DNA from: Adenanthera pavonina
Taxonomy: Eukaryota; Streptophyta; Magnoliopsida; Fabales; Fabaceae
NCBI GenBank assembly: GCA_026686845.1
Contig: JAIVEN010000016.1
Location: 34,072,001 to 34,136,000, forward strand
Length of the DNA: 64,000 nt
Direction: 5' to 3'
Under the pieces are notes generated by a model. It made no database searches. It was not told the origin of the DNA and saw only the letters and a list, made by a program, of their open reading frames with translations. Numbering within the stretch: the stretch's first letter is position 1; each line of letters starts with the position of its first letter. Below, piece after piece: positions 44,161 through 56,894 of the stretch. The position numbers and the translations under genes are program-made.

Positions 44161-47100
44161 ATAAGTAGTATAGCATTTACTGCAATCTGGTTAATGGCTA
44201 TGACTTGATGTTATGTGTCACATATTAGATTTTAAAATTCATGTTCAGGCAAAAATTAATTAGAATAATCTTGATTAACTATTTTTAATAGGATTTAACA
44301 AGGAAATTAGAACCTGATTCTAAACTTGACCCAAACCAACTAAACAAACACATGTCCCATCTAAAAAAAAAAAAGGTCCAATAAAAGAAAATAAGGCCCA
44401 AAATTTCAAGATCCATTTGAGACTTTCAATATCAACCAATAATTTTAAAACACATCAAACAGACATCTGACAGCATACCAACTATATCCTAAGGATTCCC
44501 ATAAACAAGCATGTCAAGTTATTTGAAATACAAAAGTAATAAAGATCATATTTAATAACATTTCAGCTATTTAGAGATAAACCAAATCACGTCGTTACGT
44601 ATAATTCATATTTGATCATATCCTTGCAAGCTTTGACACATAACTTTATATAGGGATCGTAATACACACAAACATATATATATATATATTTAAAAAATTC
44701 ATTTGAAACCCAACAAAGTTGCATTTAACTAAAACTATCATATTTCACTTCATAATATTTAACCATTATCCTACTTTGATACATGTATTAGCATTCAATC
44801 TTTAAAACACCATATTATATATATATATATATATTCAATCAGAAATAGTGTACAAATCAACCTCATCCTATACATTTCAAATCAAAAGCATCACATTCAT
44901 GTAACATAAACAATCATACTCACACTTCAAGTATGACTCCATCTACATTGTATCATACCATAGTTATATATTTAGTGCAACCAATACCAACAACACATAA
45001 TTACATTATAAAAAAATTCTCTCTTGCAACACAATCTATTAAAGAAAGAAAGCAAAACAAAACAAAACAATCGACAAGACTAAATCAATAATCAAAATTA
45101 ATTTACTATACACTTGGCAAAATCTAAGGAGCATGTATGCTAGGCATATTCAAAATAGAAACTTAACCAGTAACTTGAACTCAATATAGTGGAGAACCGT
45201 TTCTTTAGTTCCATGCATTCCTAAGTACTAAAGCCTTTCCTGGAAGAATGGGAAATCAGGGGTGAAACTATAATCTCAATAACTAGAAATTACAAACAAG
45301 AAAATTGTAATATAATCTATTTTACAAATAGGCACAATAAAAATAATGTCATAACATCATAAGATCACCTTAAAATGTCGAAGCAAGGATGGAGTCAAAT
45401 TGTAGTACATGGCCATGTACTATGGTAGGATACCCAAGATCTACCTATTGGCACTATAGCAAGCACATTGCATGAGAGGTGTGCCTAGCTTCCAAGAGGT
45501 GCACAATTGCTCATAATCCAATGACCAAGTGATAACCAACACACTCCTAGAGGTGCAAATTGCCACTTGTATGCACGCATATCCATGTGAACATTGATTA
45601 TGGGCCTCAATCATATTAATAGCCGATTAATACATAGCCATATGCCAATAACAAAAACACCCTAAGTTTACAATCAAGCTCAACAACAACAAGATAACAT
45701 AATTTATCAATACATCGAAATAATCAATCAAACAAATGTAAATTCCTGGTTAACTCTCAAGAAGAAAAGTAACAATACACACTAAGAGCCACCCACCAAT
45801 ACATAATGCTCATACCCAAGAGCTACAATATTCAAATAACAAAGTTTTGGTTATTTAGCCTCAAGAGTAAAACACAAATTGCTAAGAGTCCAACTCATGC
45901 TTCCAACTTACCCAACCATCTTCAACACAATTCCACATCATAACAGGCACCCAAAAAGTTTCCAAACTTCCAAAGGACTTCCATCTACTTAATGACAAAT
46001 CAAGAAACCATATTGAGGAAAAATCCCAAGTAAGCTCTCTATGGAGCAAATCACAACCAAACATTACAAAATCTTGCATACTACATCATTAAGCATTCCA
46101 AAGGCTAAATATAGAGTTTCAAAGTCCCACCACAAGAATTAATATCTTTTCCATCTTTAACATATTATCGACAACCTTTTCAAGTTACATTTTTGAGATG
46201 TTTATATAGCAATTCAACTCCAAATCCTACCAAACTTGATATACACAAACTCTATAATCCAAGGAAGCTCATGATAAAAATTTAACATCCCAAAAACATC
46301 CATTTTTAGTCTCTACCATGCACACAACTAGGGTTCAAGCAAAAGTTTAAAATCTCAACTTAATCACCATAAATCAACATTAGAGAGTCACCCAATGTCA
46401 CAAAGAGCTTTTATCATATTCATCTACCAAAACCCCTCAAATTCCAAGCATAAAACCAGCAACCACACAGCAAAATTGAACATTGAACCAACAACCAGTT
46501 ATGAATGATGAAAGATGGATGAAGGAAATGAAGTTTCAAGGCTCATACCTCAAGAAAATCAAGCTAAAACCACTTGGAACCACCCCTAGACACTACTACA
46601 GACCACACTCGACCAAACCCTAAAACCCCTGCTTCTAAAAAATGTCAATTTCGTGCTCCTTGAAATTTATAATTGTGCTTCACTAGAGAAAAATTACTTC
46701 GTTGTAGCAAAATAAACTTTCACTGTAGCGAAAGCCCTTTTTTTTTCTTTTTCTCTCTCTCTCTCTCTTTTTTTACTTCCTTTGGCATGGGTCAAAGTCT
46801 TAGTGCCACATTCTTAGTCCAAAAAATCTTCACTTCCTCCTAAATTCTGAAATAAAATAAATTGTATAATTAATCTCATAATTAATCTCAATTTTCAAAT
46901 TAATTGACCAGAAGCTAAAGGATTAAAAACGACAAGTTTGGAAGGTTTCAGGGCACCTTGAGAGCCAAAAGATTAGGAACTTGCTCACGACCAAACTTTC
47001 TCTAATTATGATAGATTTGAGATTACATATTTACGTGCACCAAGGTTGCACATCATTCTTCACAGAGAAAGATCACTTGCAAACCCACCTTTGTCACCAT

Positions 47101-47706
47101 TCTCGGTATTCACTTTTGACTTCATATTTGAATACAATTCATTCTATTTCTCCAGTGAACGGTGGGTATTCACTTTAGTGTGTGATAGATTTTTTTTCCT
47201 CTTGAAGAATTTGAACACAAATAGACAATAGACACAACATCTTTTTGCAGGAACTAAATTTGGAATTCATAGTTCATACAAAAGGTTCAATCTTTCACGC
47301 CATATCTGTTCATTAGTTTGTTCGTACTGGTCAAATTTGAAGGCATATTATGTAACATATATGCAATTCATTCTCTTTCTCCTTCTTACTTTTATTCTCA
47401 TAAAAGCTCTTCCCTTGTCTCTATCAATCCCTCAACTCCACTTCATCCTTCCCACATTCTCGATACACCTTTTTTCTCCTCCCACATTCATCTTATTCTA
47501 TATCCAAATATATATATATATTTTGGCCAAACTAATATTTATATGCATATATATATTATATATACATATATATATGGATACCGTCACATGCTGCAACAAT
47601 CCCACTACTAAAGCAGCAAACTACATATATAGGCATGGCCCAAAAAAATACACTACATACATAAGATATTTCCCTCCCCTTTAAAATTGACCTTGTGGGT
47701 CATGTG
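44161..47706. other. Gene-free, repeat-like AT-rich region
   Basis: No coding sequence. Simple repeats: (AT)n near 44,677-44,694 and 44,815-44,836, (CT)n near 46,752-46,772, (AT)n near 47,508-47,580. The block 45,360-46,980 resembles plant gypsy LTR DNA in composition and in repeated GAGGTG(TG)CCTA / GAGGTGCA phrases (45,477-45,560). I could not define ends. Confidence 0.4.
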
Positions 47707-47789
47707 ACCCACTGGTGACATCCCTTTCCACTTGAAGCTCTTCACTCTGAACCCTATTGGATTGGGCTTTACTGGGCCAGCTCATGACA

Positions 47790-49276
47790 TTTCCCTCCCC
47801 TTTAAAATTGACCTTGTCCTCAAGGTCAATAGGGTGTATAGTACCTTGAGAATTAGCAACCAACATCCAAATAAAATGAACGAGTATAATCTCATTATAT
47901 CCCACTATATCGGGATCACATAAGTACGCTACAAATAGCAGTAAATTTGAAATATGTCCAAGCATCAATATTGCAACAGAATGGCATTGTGATGATGGGA
48001 TCCACAAGTTGGAACTACCAATAGCAATTATGACACTGAAGGTCTCTTGGGGTAAGCTAATACCAATTTGTCCATAATACCATGCATCCAAATTAATATG
48101 TCGATGTGCTAAATATGCATGTGAATTATTGATATACTTAGCTGCACACTTCACTGATCTACATGATTGCGGAAGTTCCCTTGCAACTATGGTAGTCAGA
48201 ATGGGTTCAAGATGTAGTTGTCTATTTGTCAAACCAATTCTTAGAATCCCTGAAGAAATATTAAGAAGGAGTAAGCATGTGAAAGACCACAAATAGAAAG
48301 CCACCCAGCGATGATTGAACTGCATAATGTAGAGGAACACTTCTAGAGTTGCAATAGATACATCACAAAATAATGGATCAAAGCCAAGAAAGCTTAGCTT
48401 TCCATCAAAGTAGCATATCTAATAGACTAATATAATAGTAACAGGGATAAAGAGACTAAATGCAAATTCTGAAGCAAGTTTGCCAATAACAAGAGCATTG
48501 TGTCCTCCCTGGTCAAATACTTTATATGCATAGCATGCATATAGTTCCCAACTAGCAAAAGGTTTAAATGGATACACACGGATTGCAGACAAATAGAATT
48601 CGCTAAAAGCCAAGCGTCCATATTGTAATGAATGGAATGAAGTAATAAAATCAGAATGTCTTGGGTCAAACACAAAATTAAAGAGTAGGAGCAAAGTTGG
48701 AAATCCAACACAAGATGCAGAAAGGATAATGTAAGGGTTTATCAAACATGTAGTATGCATCCCAAAAGTGAGGCACTTATAGTGAGTGGCATGCATGGTA
48801 GTCCGTGATTCACAACTTAGAGCAACAATATTATGAGCAATAGAGAGACCAAATTTTCTCAGCAATATACCATATCCATCACCACCGAAATGTTCACCAG
48901 GTTGAAGAAACCCCATTGGAAGAAGAAAAATATATTTAGATTGAACTACAGAAGCAGAAAGAACAGGACGCAGGACAAACAATCCATTCTCTAATCCAAA
49001 TACAAACAAAAGCTTGTCTATAAAACCTTGGAAACCATGAGACGTGATATAAGAGAAGGAGTGAGAAGTTGGACCTGAAAGGATGATCTCCTCAATAACG
49101 TTCAAGTAACAAACACTTAAAGTAACTCTCAAATCATACACCAAAATCCATAATGGTAACAAAGTGGGAAAAATAGGACATGACAGTAAGGACATCTCTA
49201 AAAGCAAAGTGTTCAAGTAAAGTGGTGCAACACCAAAAATGCTCCAGTAAAGTGAAGTAGGATCGAATACTAACAC
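47790..49276 (-). pseudogene. Unrecognised interior frames of the short-LTR element
   Basis: A long open stretch (48419-49276) and a second (to 47681) translate to hydrophobic sequence with no family I recognise. A notable segment is GFLQPGEHFGGDGYGILLRK. The very end, LEDKVNFKGEGNV at the polypurine tract, is gypsy-like. The hydrophobic composition and lack of domains argue for non-coding or heavily decayed sequence rather than a membrane protein. Confidence 0.35.
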
Positions 49277-49397
49277 AAGCTATAAGCCATGATCACCTCA
49301 TTGATGGTCTACGACATGTGTGAAATATTGGAAGATTCCAAAAATACCCCAAAAGAAATCCTTTCCCATTAATTTTAGGCTAAGATTTTGACCAATA

Positions 49398-49815
49398 TCA
49401 TAAGCTTAGAGCATCCAAAAGATGATCAATAGGGAGCTCGTGTTTGCTCGTCATACTACGATACCCTTCACTAGTGAAATGATTACCAATACTTACAATG
49501 GGACAAAGCCCCAATTGAAAATCAGGAATAGTACTCTGTGTGATGGTACCAGGATCAAAATAAGGAGGAGGTGGAGGCTCACCTGTAGAGGATGCGAAAG
49601 TGGACATACTAAGTGAAATAGAGCTCGTCGGAGAAAGAAGATAGATAGATTCAATCTGGCATTTGATCTCTGGAGACACAGCACGGAGGACATCATCAAA
49701 CAAAATGTTCGTAGTGAGGATGATGACCTACGGAGCGAGCACCATAATCTCGTCAATAAATTCGCCGATAGACTCAGTGAGGGTTTTGGGGCTAGCCATT
49801 TGGGCTTCATGTATT
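49398..49815 (-). pseudogene. Broken middle frame of the short-LTR element
   Basis: A frame opens MASPKTLTESIGEFIDEIMVLAP, meets a TAG at 49730-49728, and continues in phase with TTNILFDDVLRAVSPEIKCQIES. GEPPPPPYFDPGTI and a tail ending at 49398 follow. The proline-rich linker and helical start would suit a second part of a Gag-like product. No motif confirms it. Confidence 0.4.
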
Positions 49816-50015
49816 GGGGCTAAGATGGCCCAATTTGGAGAAGCAAGTGCCTTTAAGAAGAACAAAAAACATGGCACTCTTGGCCTATCACCTTGAACAA
49901 TGGGGAACAATAATGGCAGAGACACAGGGTGCACTAATATGTGGAGAAAACCAAGGGGAACTTTATGTGTAGGAATGGATAGGATCATTAGTGGGTGAGT
50001 AATAGCAATAATTTC

Positions 50016-50471
50016 TCAGCTCAAAAACTTGGTGGCATACAATGGAAAGGAATGTCGATTCTCATTGAGATCGTTTACCTCTTCAATACTTTCAGACATA
50101 AACTGCTTCTCTATTAATAGCGTGACATCAATAGATAGTGAGACATCGGTTCTAGCAAACAATGCTGCAATCTCCCGAGAGTCCTCATCGGAACTCACGA
50201 TAGCAAATTCATTAGCTAAAGTTTCCCCTAATCTTTTGCATGGCAACAGAGTAGCGGAGCTCGTAACATAAGGATCCATGGAGAAGGTTGGTGAACTAAT
50301 GGCAACTGGAGGGTTGAGCTCTTCCACCTTATAAGAAAGAGATGCCAAAGACGTAACCATAACCTCCAAACGATCCAATCGAAGGGTGTTACGGGAATCA
50401 AATAGTTTAATTCTATCAGCCAATCGTTTGAGCTCAACTTCCAGATCATGAATTTCAATGTCGTCAGCCAT
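50016..50471 (-). CDS. Small gag-like ORF with N-terminal coiled coil
   Basis: The start MADDIEIHDLEVELKRLADR lies 30 bp inside the LTR, where gag is expected. Residues 1-48 form a heptad pattern (LEVELKRLADRI, LRLDRLEVMVTSLASL) like the N-terminal coiled coils of plant Gag proteins. The rest is serine-rich and acidic, 151 residues in all. No capsid or zinc-knuckle motif is visible, so the assignment rests on position. Confidence 0.45.
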   Translation of the reverse strand: MADDIEIHDLEVELKRLADRIKLFDSRNTLRLDRLEVMVTSLASLSYKVEELNPPVAISSPTFSMDPYVTSSATLLPCKRLGETLANEFAIVSSDEDSREIAALFARTDVSLSIDVTLLIEKQFMSESIEEVNDLNENRHSFPLYATKFLS

Positions 50472-50500
50472 CTGAGTATTTCTCAACGAGAGCACCAAAA

Positions 50501-50621
50501 TGTTATGAACTAGCTTTCAAATGGAAAATATCTTTGATACCCACTGGTGACATCCCTTTCCACTTGAAGCTCTTCACTCTGAACCCTATTGGATTGGGCT
50601 TTACTAGGCCAGCTCATGACA
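50501..50621 (-). repeat. 5' LTR (121 bp) of the short-LTR element
   Basis: TG...CA bounded. The last 83 bp (from ACCCACTGGTGACATCCC) repeat at 47707-47789 with one substitution (GGGCCAGC / AGGCCAGC). Near-identity suggests a fairly recent element or conversion. Confidence 0.75.
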
Positions 50622-53142
50622 GTCTGAGAGTGCAGTGGCAATGTTCAGCAAGAGGGGGTGTAGTACGGAGGTCAACCCCAAGGTGCACGAGTTGGACTGA
50701 CATCTCTTCGGCAAAGACATGGAGCAAGCTACAATATAGGCGAAGAAAATGGAAAACAAGGATTTTGACTTTCACGAATTTGGAAAATTTCACTGATGGG
50801 GAGGCTTCACATGAAGTATAATGGAGACCTAAAATTAAAGACCCGTCATTTTTAATACACCAGGCTTAATTTTCCCTTATTACTAACAATTATATTTATG
50901 ATAAAAATTATTTATTTTTTGGCCAACATAAAAATCATTAATAGAGATTTACAAAATTTAAAAGTTTGAAAATAATTTTAATGATCTAAAATTTTGAAAT
51001 ATTTTTTTCCAAAAATAAATTAGAAATATTCTTTATATTTTAGCTTAAAAATCATATAAACACACGATATAGCTTCATTTTTAAATTAAACAAATGAAAT
51101 AGGTATACTTTTGAAATTTGTTTAAATAAACTATCTATTTTAGAAGATAAGAATGGAAAGCTTGAATGTCACACCAATTATTTGAATTTTTTTTGGGTAC
51201 AAAATTATTTGAATAATTTTATTTCTCAGAAAAACTCATTTGAAACTGCCTTATCACTATAACACTTTGAATAGTTCATTCTGTCTCATTTCAAGATAAA
51301 ATATTAATTTTTTTTAGTGAAACAACCCCATATAACCTTGTTCCTTTATGTGCTAAAATTCCCACCTAAACAAGAAAATAAAAAAAAGGTCGAGCAAAAA
51401 TATACTACTCCCTTTATTTCTTTATATAAGTCTCAGTACATAGATTAAGGAATATAAATAAAATATCTATATTTTTTAATTTCGTAATATATCCATATGT
51501 ATTAATAACTAATTTATGATAAGCATGTAAAATAACTAGTGAACATAAGGATATAATTAAAAAATAATAATATTATCTTTGTAACATTCTTTAGTAAATG
51601 AAATTTCTTCTTGGAATATTAATTATTAATGTGATTTATTTAAATTAAATTCTTGATGTTTTGAGTGATATAAGAAGCCTGTAATATGTATTGAATGTAG
51701 CATCTTACACTTTAATTAAAAGATTTAAAGGCTAATGATCACCATTGGACACCTACTTAACAAAATTATTTAAAATGCAAGTCACTAATAAATATATACA
51801 TAAATTTAATTTTCACAAACATTAAAATTCTAGCAGTGAATCTAAAATATCTTTACAAAAAGGTCCTGAAAAACTTATAATTTGAGGAGCCAATTGGAAA
51901 ATTATTTTCAAATAAGTCCTTCTATGGTTTTTATTATAAAACACGCCGAGCACCATTTTCCTTTGGGTTATTGTTTGGAGATGAGAGTGCCGGTTGAGGT
52001 CTAAGGCTCTTGGGGTTGATTTTCACTTATTTTCATCATCAAATCTTAAGGTATGACAATTCTCTCATTGTTCTTTTTATTAATTTTGAATTATATGTAG
52101 TTGGCTTTGAGTTTTGAGTTGTAAGATGATGGAATGAGTTGGAACTCCAAATCTATGGGTGAGAATTATAACTTGTTTTGGTGCTGCTTTAAGTCTTGTA
52201 AATGGTTTTATTTGAGGACTTGCTTGCCTATGTATTAAAATATTGCATCTTATAAGTAGAGTGAGGAAAAAGGGGATTTTGAATTGGTGACTTGTTTGTC
52301 CATGAAATTTTTATATTTTGTACCTTTGGAACACGAAGAATATGCCAACAAAACTACAAAGTTTGGTGTAATTTAGATTTAATTTAGTATTTAAAAAGTT
52401 TATTCAAATATGTAGCTTATTTGTGCTTTTGTCTTATGATAGATTATTGGGAATTCTTGATGTTTGGCCATAAAAATTTTATAATATACATCTTTGAGTT
52501 GCTGAGATTGTGCATACCAAGTTTGATGTGATTTGGAGTTGAATTACTATATAAAAAGTGAACACAAAAATGTTACTCCTTAGCCTTTTAATTGTGGGTT
52601 GTGTTATTGGCTTAAATGGTTGCTTGACTTGAAGCATGGACTTGGGACATTTGTTTGGTTAGATTGGATTAACTCTATAGTCTCATTTGATTGTGTAGCC
52701 CTAGGGTACATGGTTGGAAGCTACTTGTGGCTCTCACTATTTTACTAAAGCATGACAACTAGGAGGTAACCATGTTCATTTGGTATTCTTTAATTCATTA
52801 TAAATTGGAAAAGAAATTATACTTCTATCAAAATCTGTATATATGTCCATATTCGATATAGTTTGTAAGGATGATAAGAATGATGAATGGTGGCTTTAAA
52901 GATGCGTAAGACTATTTGTATGATTGACAAATGTGAGTTTTCTTATTATCAAATTTTGATTACTTGGGGATCATTGATATGCTTGTGGGTAATGGTGTAA
53001 TTAATAAATGTGAATTTGGTTATTGAATTGTAATTACTTAAGTGACCGTTTATACATGTGTGACTAGTTATGTAATTAATAAATGTGAATCTTTGGTTGT
53101 AATTATAGATCCATTATGGGAAGGAGTTAGTATGGTAGTAGG
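50622..53142. other. AT-rich gene-free region
   Basis: No ORF, RNA or repeat family recognised. 50,870-51,900 is strongly AT-rich. 51,950-53,140 is more balanced, plus-strand T/G-rich, and may be an LTR of unknown type. Confidence 0.4.
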
Positions 53143-53320
53143 TGAACCTCATGGTTGTGTCCTAGTTGTTGTACCAATCATTTGGACCTTACGGTTGTGT
53201 CCTGCCTCCTAGTGGGATGTGGACCTCTTGGTTGTGTCTTGCTACTATATGGAGTAGCTAGACCTTGTGGTTGTATCTTGACTCCAAATGGGTTATGGAC
53301 CTCGTGATTGTGTCTTGCCC
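53143..53320 (+). repeat. Five-copy ~38-bp minisatellite
   Basis: The motif GGACCTC(T)TGGTTGTGTCTT recurs at about 53143, 53184, 53221, 53260 and 53297, with period 37-41 bp and diverged linkers (CTAC/CCTCC..ATGGG). No reading frame is preserved across it. Confidence 0.85.
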
Positions 53321-53325
53321 ATTAT

Positions 53326-54697
53326 AAATTATGTGTGATAAACTTGTAACTACTTAGCAATCTTTGGTTTTGGGTGAGAATCCTAAGGATTATGAATAAT
53401 GATACTTTGGGTGGAAGCTAAATGAATGGTTGGATAGAATGCTTGAAGTATAAACTTAGCATCTACGCTTGATATTACTGGTTTTGCTAAACTTAAATTT
53501 TGATTCTAGCTATATTCACTAAATTATCTTGGCTTAATTATTGTTTCCATGGTTATTGAGATTATTATCTCACCTTGAAATGTCCATTTTCTAGGAAGAG
53601 GCTTCAATTAAAGAAGGTAAAGAATTAAAGGTATGGTGCTCCGCTATCTCTACGAGAAGATAGTGTATGTCATGAGCATCAATATACTCTAATATATGTG
53701 TAGTGGCATTATGTTAGTGGAATTGACCAAATGTAGGGATTGGACTATCGATTTCATATTTTTGGAAATTCTTTGTTATACTTTGACAACACCCATGATG
53801 CCTTGAAAGGAATTAATTATGAGCCGTGAGTTATGCAACCCAAAAACTTATAAACTATGGAGAAAGTTGCATTATATATATATATATAAGAATTATGACC
53901 TCTTTTAGAAATGGAATTAATCTATTGTCCATCAGGTGTCTATGTTTATGAAATTTTAGTTGTTGATATAGAGTGTTAATTGTTTCATAGAGTTTACCCC
54001 TTTTTAATATGTTTTTTAGACAATAAATATCCTAATGGTTTAGTCCTAATTAGAATTGGATTATTAGAGTTTAAGCGAGCATGACTATGATGAATTCATC
54101 CTCATAAACATTTGGTTTATATTCTATATTTAGTCAGATAAGAATTTTAGTGTGAGATATTACTGTAGGGAATTTGTCTTAGGTTCTTTTCTGTCTAAAA
54201 ATGTTTCAAACGTACCAAAATCTTGATTTTTTTTCCAAACCTTATTTTAAATTAGCACTAAATTGAGTACGCAAATGTTCATTTATTATTGGTTGTTATA
54301 GCCTTGAACTTTTTGGAGGATTTATAAATAGAAATAAAATTTTTCTTAAAAAATAACTTATGAAAAAGAAATGGATGGAGTAGTATTTAGTTAAGGGAAA
54401 GTTCCACATAAATACCCCGAAATTAAAAAAAATATAAAAGCATACTCTTTGTGGTTCTTAATATAAGACACCTTATAATATTAAGTAACACTATTCCATT
54501 TTTACCCCTAGCCATTTACTTCTCAATCTTGTAAATTGTCATTTAGAGGAGTGTAGTCTTTGGTGGAAAGAGGCACGTGGCATGATAGAGAAATCATGGC
54601 ACCCCCTCGTCTTCCTCTTTGAAAGGGTATTGTCTGTGTGTCATCCCCTTTCTTTCCATTCATTTCACAGTAATGGTGACAATCTGTTGGGGGATTA
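53326..54697. other. Gene-free spacer
   Basis: Nothing coding is supported. An (AT)n run is at about 53,873-53,888. Confidence 0.4.
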
Positions 54698-55180
54698 CAT
54701 TTGTCAAGTGCGATGGGAGAGATAATGTTGCACAAGGATGAGGTGGCATTCACAATAGTTGAGGATTCAGTCAATGATGACATTGCTCTCGATAATGAAA
54801 AAGATGATGAAGGCGTTGGACAATCTAAGCCAAGGGCAATAGGACAAATAGTGCTATTAGAGGATGAGAATGTGTTCATAATGGTTGAGAATTTTGTCAA
54901 CACTGATGTTCCATTAGAGGATGCAAAAGCTGATGAAGGGGAATAAAAGACTTTGGCTAAGGAAGATGATGAGGTGCGAAGTCGACCTATGAAGCAATTT
55001 GATCTCAACAAGGAACTAAACGAAGATGAGGTTACCTCCAGTGAAGTTGCAAAATCTGATGGCAGGTGAAGTTCAATAGTCAACAACTTCGATCTGAACA
55101 AGTTTCCTAAGGATGAAATGAACGAAGACAGTGTGTATGAAAAAGAAAAGAAGGTGATACAAAGTATGTTAAAAATTTAT
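54698..55180 (+). pseudogene. Acidic ORF with FDLN motifs, broken by two stops
   Basis: One continuous frame from an ATG at 54701 (or MGEIML at 54713) holds two similar ~35-residue acidic units (LHKDEVAFTIVEDSVNDDIA and LLEDENVFIMVENFVNTDVP). It meets TAA at 54944-54946, continues in phase with KQFDLNKELNEDE, meets TGA near 55068, and continues with NNFDLNKFPKDEMNED and a lysine-rich end to about 55,170. The spaced FDLN motifs resemble the acidic N-terminal tails of some plant transcription factors with EAR-like FDLN (for example GARP/MYB-related proteins), but no DNA-binding domain is present. The gene family is not established. It is a broken gene or exon fragment. Confidence 0.45.
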
Positions 55181-56061
55181 TTCCTTGACTTTTATTAGTT
55201 TTATTTATATGAGGCTAAGTATGCTCTATTTTGAATGTGGAAATTTGTAATGGTTGCATCAATTTTAGAGTTGATATGCGTGTAAGATGATGATTCTCTA
55301 TTCTGTGAGGTTGAGTATGCTTTGTTTTAAATATGGACTTTTGGATCAACTTGCCTTTGAAATTGTTTTGAATCCGACTAGGTTTAAGCATCTTACATGT
55401 CAATAAATTAACTACCACAACAGATTTTGTTTGCCAACTCTGCAATATTTAACACCGTTTAAGTCATCATCACATGTTTTCCAAATTATGAGGATTAACG
55501 GCTCTTAACTGTGCAAAGCATAGGGAGGGATTTGAAAAAATTTAAAGTATAAGGACCTATTTCAAAATTTGATAAACCTATAAGGACTAAATGCTTAATT
55601 TTCCCTAATAATAATAATAATTTTTAATATGGTAATGGCATATTACACTAAAAGAATTTTTAATTAGATTTTTTTTTTGTGATTAGGAATATCCCTCCTG
55701 ATAGTAAATATTAATCTCACCCAATAATAAGATATCCTTATTATACATATAATATCTTTAAATTAAATCAATATAAAATTTATAACTTATTATTCATATG
55801 CTATAAAATAAAATTTATTCTATACACCTTCACTATTCATATTCTAGTCTATCTATCATATATATATATATATATGTATACATATATATATATGAAACCA
55901 TATTTTATAAATAGTATTTCAATTTGACATATTTGATTTGCATTAGATTCCTTTTTTTTGTACTTTTTTTTTCTATTTTTTGCGTTATATTATTTCTTTA
56001 TTAAATTTAATAATATGGGATCCTTAGTTTCTCAAAATCCATGCAAATTGTATGGACATGA
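55181..56061. other. AT-rich spacer with (AT)n microsatellite
   Basis: Contains a compound (AT)n tract at about 55,857-55,893 and otherwise nothing recognised. Confidence 0.5.
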
Positions 56062-56894
56062 TGATAGAGTATGATTGAGGCATGAAGCATTTAGAGTCCT
56101 TGGACATGGCAATGAGCTTTGATCTTGCATGAAACCCAACTATTTGAATCAAGCTGCAGTCTAAAAAAAAAGAGCTAGAAAGTATGGAAAATGCTTCCAA
56201 TCATATAAGCTAATGGTCCAAACCCAAAAGAATCCCATTTGGGAGATATAACTTGAAGACAACATGTGCTCTCATGTGACCATTAAAAGTGACATTTTTA
56301 TATGATTAATATTCAGGTCAAAAGTTTTCTATTTAAATTAGGCTACTTTTTGTTGATTTCTTTTTAAGTTTGTTTCCTAATTTGAAAAAGGTGATAGGAG
56401 CCACCTTTGGAGAATTAATTCAGCAACTTACGTCCAGATTCATTGTATAATGAGGTGTTACCTTTTGGGAATATTTAATGCTTATTAATTTCTTAAGGAT
56501 TCTTAGTAGCCTTTTTCCATCGATAAATAGGTACCACTTTGTAAGGTTTTCTACACAACATGAATGACTGAATTTCTTTTTAGTAACTTTGTTGTTATTC
56601 AGTGAGTTATTTCTTACTTATCCTTGAGTGCTAGAAAGAATAAAGACTTATCAAGGAATGGTGATTCTTGTGGTGTCTCATAGTTAGGATTCAAGAGACG
56701 AGTTCTCTTTGAGTCTATTTCCTTCAACCAACATTTTATTTCAGTCTTTTTATTTTCATCATTCTTATTTTTTTTTCAGTTTTTGTTCATTGTTGTTCTT
56801 CGTTGTTCTTGTATTCAATTCATGTTTACTTGAGTTGCATGATCCTTAACTCAAAGAAGGCTCTTAGTATGAGTTCCTAACGTACATCCCATCA
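56062..56894 (+). repeat. Solo LTR related to the young gag-only element
   Basis: 833 bp beginning TGATAGAGTATGATTGAGGC and ending CGTACATCCCATCA. In the opposite orientation it parallels the 920-bp LTRs at 2,824 and 7,153: TGATAGA..GAGGCATGAAGCATTT at the start, GATAAATAGGTACC TATA-like box at 56,522, GAGACG(A/G)GTTCTCTTGGAGTC-like block near 56,695, and GATCCTTA..AAGAAGGCTCTTAG..TTCCTAACGT at the end. No interior follows on either side, so it is a solo LTR or a fragment. Flanking bases (CATGA / GACAC) do not form a clear duplication. Confidence 0.75.

Larger units (their letters stand above)
47707..50621 (-). mobile_element. Short-LTR gag-bearing non-autonomous element
   Basis: The right LTR is 121 bp (50501-50621; on the element strand TGTCATGAGC...GTTCATAACA). 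The left LTR is a truncated copy (about 47707-47789). A polypurine tract AAAGGGGAGGGAAA abuts the left LTR at 47790-47804, preceded by the coding relic LEDKVNFKGEGNV, like the last residues of gypsy polyproteins. The interior 2.7 kb carries a small gag-like ORF and broken frames but no reverse transcriptase motif. LTRs this short recall TRIM/SMART elements, though the interior is much longer. Confidence 0.65.

Noticed and set aside
47681..49276. Possible multi-pass membrane protein on the minus strand
   Set aside because: Hydrophobicity comes from AT-rich composition. The frame ends in a retroelement polypurine tract and lies between LTR copies. No family is recognised.
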